Shown piece by piece: positions 60,941-64,000 of a stretch of DNA of 64,000 bases (positions within the stretch are counted from its first letter, which is position 1; the number at the start of each line of letters is the position of its first letter). The notes under the pieces are model-generated. The model saw only the letters and a program-made list of their open reading frames with translations. It ran no database searches and had not been told where the DNA came from. The stretch covers positions 24,162 to 88,161 of the forward strand of contig NZ_JFHR01000021.1 in the NCBI RefSeq assembly GCF_000722875.1, read 5' to 3'. A program made the translations under genes and the position numbers. This DNA comes from Sphingobium chlorophenolicum (GTDB lineage: Bacteria; Pseudomonadota; Alphaproteobacteria; Sphingomonadales; Sphingomonadaceae).

Positions 60941-61645
60941 ATGCGTCGAGCGGACCGATTATTCCAGATCATCCAGATATTGCGGCGCTCCTCCCATCCG
61001 GTGACGGCGGGTGAGATGGCCTGTGAGTTGGAGGTGTCGCAGCGGACCGTCTATCGCGATGTAGCGGACCTGATTGCCCAGCGCGTGCCGATACAGGGCG
61101 AGCCGGGTTTTGGTTACATATTGGACGACGCGTTCGACATGCCGCCGCTGATGCTGACGCCGGATGAGATCGAGGCGGCGGTGCTGGGCGCGCAATGGGT
61201 GGCGGGCCGGGGCGATCGGGATCTGGCGAACGCGGCCCGCGACCTGATCGCCAAGATCACCAGCGTGGTGCCCGAACGGCTCCGCCCGATCATCGCCTAT
61301 CCGGCCAGCGGAACGCGGCCAGCCAAAGCATCGGCAGCCGACCGCATCGATCTGGCCCGCGTTCGCGAATGGATTCGCGAGGGACGCAAAATCCAAATCG
61401 AATATCTCGACCAGCATGGCGCGCGGACCGACCGGGTGGTCTGGCCCATCATTCTCGGCTTTCTGGACGATACGAGAATGCTGGCCGCTTGGTGCGAGTT
61501 GAGACGGGGCTTCCGGCACTTCCGCACCGACCGCATCGTCGCGGCCCGATTCCTCGATGACCGTTATGACAGCCGACCCGCCGCGCTTCGCCAACGCTGG
61601 AAACGGGACATGGAGGAAAGGCGCAATTCTGGCCCATCCGCCTGA
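60941..61645 (+). CDS. YafY-like HTH/WYL-domain transcriptional regulator
   Basis: A 234-residue protein: N-terminal HTH_11 (RADRLFQIIQILRR, TAGEMACELEVSQRTVYRDVADL) and a WYL domain (GRKIQIEYLDQHGARTDRVVWPIILGFLDDTRMLAAWCELRRGFRHFRTDRI). WYL domains sense small molecules or nucleic acids. GGAGG lies just before the ATG and overlaps the end of the palindrome, so a bound dimer would also block translation initiation. It faces the GST gene, its likely target. Confidence 0.92.
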   Translation: MRRADRLFQIIQILRRSSHPVTAGEMACELEVSQRTVYRDVADLIAQRVPIQGEPGFGYILDDAFDMPPLMLTPDEIEAAVLGAQWVAGRGDRDLANAARDLIAKITSVVPERLRPIIAYPASGTRPAKASAADRIDLARVREWIREGRKIQIEYLDQHGARTDRVVWPIILGFLDDTRMLAAWCELRRGFRHFRTDRIVAARFLDDRYDSRPAALRQRWKRDMEERRNSGPSA

Positions 61646-61720
61646 TCCTCCCATAGGATTCCGCCATTGATAGACTTGTTTCTGACCGCCTTCAAAAGAA
61701 AATCGGACGGAAGAGGGTGA

Positions 61721-61948
61721 GCCCATCGACACATATCACCTCTTCAACCGCAGCGATATTCCGCAAAAACGGTCCTGACCCAGGAATATCGCGGCGCGCT
61801 TGCAATGATCATCGGGGAGCGAGAGTCGGAGAAGGCCCTGGTTAAAGAAGCCCTGCGGATGAATGATGGGAATGTTTCCTCTGCCGCACGAACTCTGGGG
61901 ATTACGGGAGCACAACTTTGCAGCCGGCTGTCCAAAGTGAATGAATAA
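61721..61948 (+). pseudogene. Remnant of a Fis-type (HTH_8) DNA-binding domain
   Basis: A 75-codon open stretch after a stop ends in ALVKEALRMNDGNVSSAART followed by LGITGAQLCSRLSKVNE, which reads like the Fis-type HTH found at the C-terminus of sigma54 activators. A possible start is the ATG at 61805 (47 residues) but there is no ribosome site. It is probably the tail of a lost regulator gene; a small stand-alone HTH protein is the alternative. The remaining gap 61646-61982 shows nothing else. Confidence 0.4.
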
Positions 61949-61982
61949 AGTGCTCACAGCGTTGTTCGGTGGAAAGATCGTG

Positions 61983-62852
61983 TCACTTCTGACCGATCGC
62001 ATCAAGCCGCGCGAACAATTCGTCATCCAACTTGAAGGCGGCGGCCGCGAGATTTTGCCGCAAATGTTCGATCGAGGAGGTGCCGGGGATCAGCAGGATA
62101 TTGGGCGAGCGGTGGAGCAACCAGGCGAGAGCCAACTGCATCCGCGTCGCACCGGCCTCTTCCGCGATGATGGTGAGTGCTTCGGACTGGATGGGACTGA
62201 ACCCGCCCAGCGGGAAAAAGGGCACATAGGCAATATCAGCCGCCGCTAGCGTGTCGATCAGGGCATCATCATGGCGCATTGCGATATTATACTGGTTCTG
62301 CACGCACACCACGGGAGCAATCGTCCGTGCCTCTGCGACCTGCGCGGCGGTGACGTTGCTAAGTCCCAGGTGCCGGATCAGCCCACGCTGCCGCAATTCG
62401 GCGAGTGGTTCGAACATTTTCCCGATTGACCCTTCGGTTGGAAGACCGATGTCAGCGGCATCCGGCATCATCACACGCAGATTGACGACATCGATGGCAT
62501 CCAAGCCGAGATTGGCCAAATTATCCTCTATCCCACGACGCAGCTCGTTGGGTGAAAGAGCAGGATTCCAGGATCCATCATCGCCGCGCACTGCGCCGAC
62601 CTTCGTCACCAGCACAAGGTCGGCGGGATAGGGGTGCAGCGCCTCACGGATGAGGCGGTTGGTGATATGCGGGCCATAGAAATCGCTGGTGTCGATATGA
62701 TTGATTCCGTTCGCCACTGCCTCCTGCAACACGGCGATGGCGCCTTCATGATCCTTCGGTGGACCAAAGACGCCAGGGCCGGCAAGCTGCATAGCGCCAT
62801 AACCCATGCGGTTCACGGTACGGCCGGCAAATGGAAAAGTCTTGGAGATCAT
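61983..62852 (-). CDS. Aldo-keto reductase
   Basis: A 289-residue (alpha/beta)8 NADPH-dependent reductase: MGYGAMQLAG, HIDTSDFYGPHITNRLIREAL (catalytic Asp and Tyr), VTKVGAVRGDDG (Lys), LGLSNVTAAQVAEA and VPGTSSIEHLRQNL (cofactor loop). It reduces aldehydes or ketones. It is divergent from a LysR regulator gene across a 91-bp gap that contains a perfect inverted repeat; such AKR-LysR pairs are usually self-contained, with the regulator controlling the reductase. Substrate unknown. Confidence 0.93.
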   Translation of the reverse strand: MISKTFPFAGRTVNRMGYGAMQLAGPGVFGPPKDHEGAIAVLQEAVANGINHIDTSDFYGPHITNRLIREALHPYPADLVLVTKVGAVRGDDGSWNPALSPNELRRGIEDNLANLGLDAIDVVNLRVMMPDAADIGLPTEGSIGKMFEPLAELRQRGLIRHLGLSNVTAAQVAEARTIAPVVCVQNQYNIAMRHDDALIDTLAAADIAYVPFFPLGGFSPIQSEALTIIAEEAGATRMQLALAWLLHRSPNILLIPGTSSIEHLRQNLAAAAFKLDDELFARLDAIGQK

Positions 62853-62893
62853 GGCAAATTTCCTTTCGTCATGACCTTATATGAGCTGAATGA

Positions 62894-62913
62894 TTGCACG
62901 ATAAGCCGTGCAA
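62894..62913. promoter_or_regulatory. LysR operator candidate between AKR and LysR genes
   Basis: TTGCACG (62894-62900) and CGTGCAA (62907-62913), 7-bp perfect arms with a 6-nt spacer, 30 bp before the LysR start and 42 bp before the AKR start. Confidence 0.55.
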
Positions 62914-62943
62914 TACTGGATAGCCTGTGTGATAGATCGTACA

Positions 62944-63843
62944 ATGAATGGACAGCTTGATGATCTGGCCACCTTTGTTTCCGTGGTAGAGGCAGGTGGC
63001 TTTCGCGACGCAGCGCGTGTCTCCGGCGCTTCGGCATCGGGGTTCAGCGAGGCGATAAGACGGCTCGAAACCCGTCTTGGCGTCCGCCTGCTCAACCGTA
63101 CGACCCGCAGTGTCACCCCCACCGCGGCCGGGCGACAACTGTACGAAAGCCTTTGCCCGGCACTAAGCGAGATCGTGCATGCGATCGATACGGTGAACGA
63201 TTTCCGCGACCGTCCCGCAGGCACGCTGCGGCTCAACGTTCCTGCGAACATCGCGCGCACCGCCCTCGCGCCAGTCATAGTGCCTTTCCTGAAGGAATAT
63301 CCCGAAATCCGGATCGAAGTCACCGCGGAGGATAGTTTCATCGACATGGTCGGCGGCGGCTATGACGCAGGTATCCGCTATGATGAACGGTTGGAGCAGG
63401 ACATGATCGCGCTGCCGATCGGCCCACGTACCCAGCGCATTATGATTGTCGGTGCGCCTTCCTATTTCGCTGAACACGGCCGTCCCCAACATCCACGCGA
63501 CCTGCTCCAGCACCGTTGCCTGTGCGGTCGTTTTGCCGGTGGCCGGCTAACGACATGGGAGCTTGAGAAGGATGGCGAAATCGTCCGCATCAATCCCGAT
63601 GGGCCGCTGATCAGTCAGCCCGGCAGCGCTTCCGATCTGCTCATTCAGGCGGCGGTCGGCGGACTTGGTCTCACAAGTATTTTCGAGGATTGGATGCGCC
63701 CGGAACTAGACAGCGGCGCGCTGGAACCGGTGCTGGAGGATTGGTGTCCGCCATTTGCTGGCCCATTTCTATATTATGCGGGCCGCCGCTACCTTCCGGC
63801 CCCGCTGCGAGCCTTTGTCGATTTCGTGAAGCGGCAAGCATAA
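62944..63843 (+). CDS. LysR-family transcriptional regulator
   Basis: A protein of 299 residues from the ATG at 62944 (MNGQLDDLATFVSVVEAGGF). HTH at residues about 17-60 (FRDAARVSGASASGFSEAIRRLETRLGVRLLNRTTRSVTPT), then the periplasmic-binding-type effector domain with LRLNVPANIARTAL. It probably controls the divergent aldo-keto reductase gene through the inverted repeat in the gap. An earlier ATG at 62908 lies inside the operator and is less likely. Confidence 0.93.
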   Translation: MNGQLDDLATFVSVVEAGGFRDAARVSGASASGFSEAIRRLETRLGVRLLNRTTRSVTPTAAGRQLYESLCPALSEIVHAIDTVNDFRDRPAGTLRLNVPANIARTALAPVIVPFLKEYPEIRIEVTAEDSFIDMVGGGYDAGIRYDERLEQDMIALPIGPRTQRIMIVGAPSYFAEHGRPQHPRDLLQHRCLCGRFAGGRLTTWELEKDGEIVRINPDGPLISQPGSASDLLIQAAVGGLGLTSIFEDWMRPELDSGALEPVLEDWCPPFAGPFLYYAGRRYLPAPLRAFVDFVKRQA

Positions 63844-63870
63844 AACGGCATGATCCGTAGACGACAACAT

Positions 63871-63887
63871 CGCCCCTAAGAGGGGCG
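63871..63887. terminator. Short hairpin between LysR and tRNA genes
   Basis: CGCCCCT-AAG-AGGGGCG; 7-bp perfect stem, no T-run. It may serve as terminator for the tRNA transcript or for the LysR gene. Confidence 0.35.
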
Positions 63888-63917
63888 TCGCTATGTCATC
63901 GACCAATATTATGGCGT

Positions 63918-63994
<77 letters not shown>

Positions 63995-64000
63995 ACACTG

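Overview
The window is about 64 kb of GC-rich chromosome from a sphingomonad (Alphaproteobacteria; Sphingobium, Novosphingobium or a close relative). The main evidence is a complete protocatechuate 4,5-cleavage (lig) cluster that closely resembles the Lig proteins of Sphingobium, together with two TonB-dependent receptors, many SDR and acyl-CoA genes, and an initiator tRNA. Almost everything looks like accessory catabolism rather than housekeeping.

Region 1 (1-27.8 kb) is a catabolic island for an unidentified hydrophobic, probably alicyclic or polycyclic carbon source. It holds a Rieske oxygenase with a small partner protein and an NTF2-like protein, SDRs, a GST and an MFS permease. A four-gene LeuD-LeuC-lyase-CoA-transferase cassette follows, then a TonB receptor, an acyl-CoA ligase, an alpha/beta hydrolase and a VOC protein. 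A beta-oxidation block resembling steroid side-chain degradation comes next: two tandem acyl-CoA dehydrogenases, a 17beta-HSD4-like SDR, a MaoC hydratase, a Cys-lacking thiolase-like protein, a DUF35 protein, a canonical thiolase and a large acyl-CoA dehydrogenase. Five of the intergenic gaps carry an inverted repeat GTCCC-N8-GGGAC (four exact copies, two variants), which suggests one regulon; no regulator gene lies inside this island. An IS1595-family element of 2,546 bp (9832-12377), with perfect 8-bp target duplications and three passenger genes, splits the island.

Region 2 (28-33.7 kb) has an SDR, a QueG/reductive-dehalogenase-like iron-sulfur protein fused to a probable SCP2 domain, and three NAD(P)-binding proteins divergent from an AraC regulator.

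Region 3 (33.7-52.3 kb) is lignin-aromatic catabolism. ligK-ligU diverge from a ligR-like regulator with two HTH domains, followed by a DUF1932 dehydrogenase and ligJ-I-A-B-C. Facing it is an eight-gene operon: TonB receptor, DoxX, FAH-family protein, cyclase, MFS, feruloyl-CoA hydratase/lyase, CoA ligase and aldehyde dehydrogenase, divergent from a GntR/FCD regulator. The hydroxycinnamate part would yield a benzoate such as vanillate or 4-hydroxybenzoate; the step from there to protocatechuate is not in the window.

Region 4 (52.3-64 kb) holds a cellulose-synthase-like glycosyltransferase with a PilZ domain plus a HlyD-type adaptor, a FadL porin with an unusual upstream region carrying three copies of GAATG-N5-CATTC, a TetR/DUF2306 pair, a fatty acid desaturase, a GST/WYL pair, an aldo-keto reductase/LysR pair and tRNA-fMet. 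Several divergent pairs have clear palindromic operator candidates.
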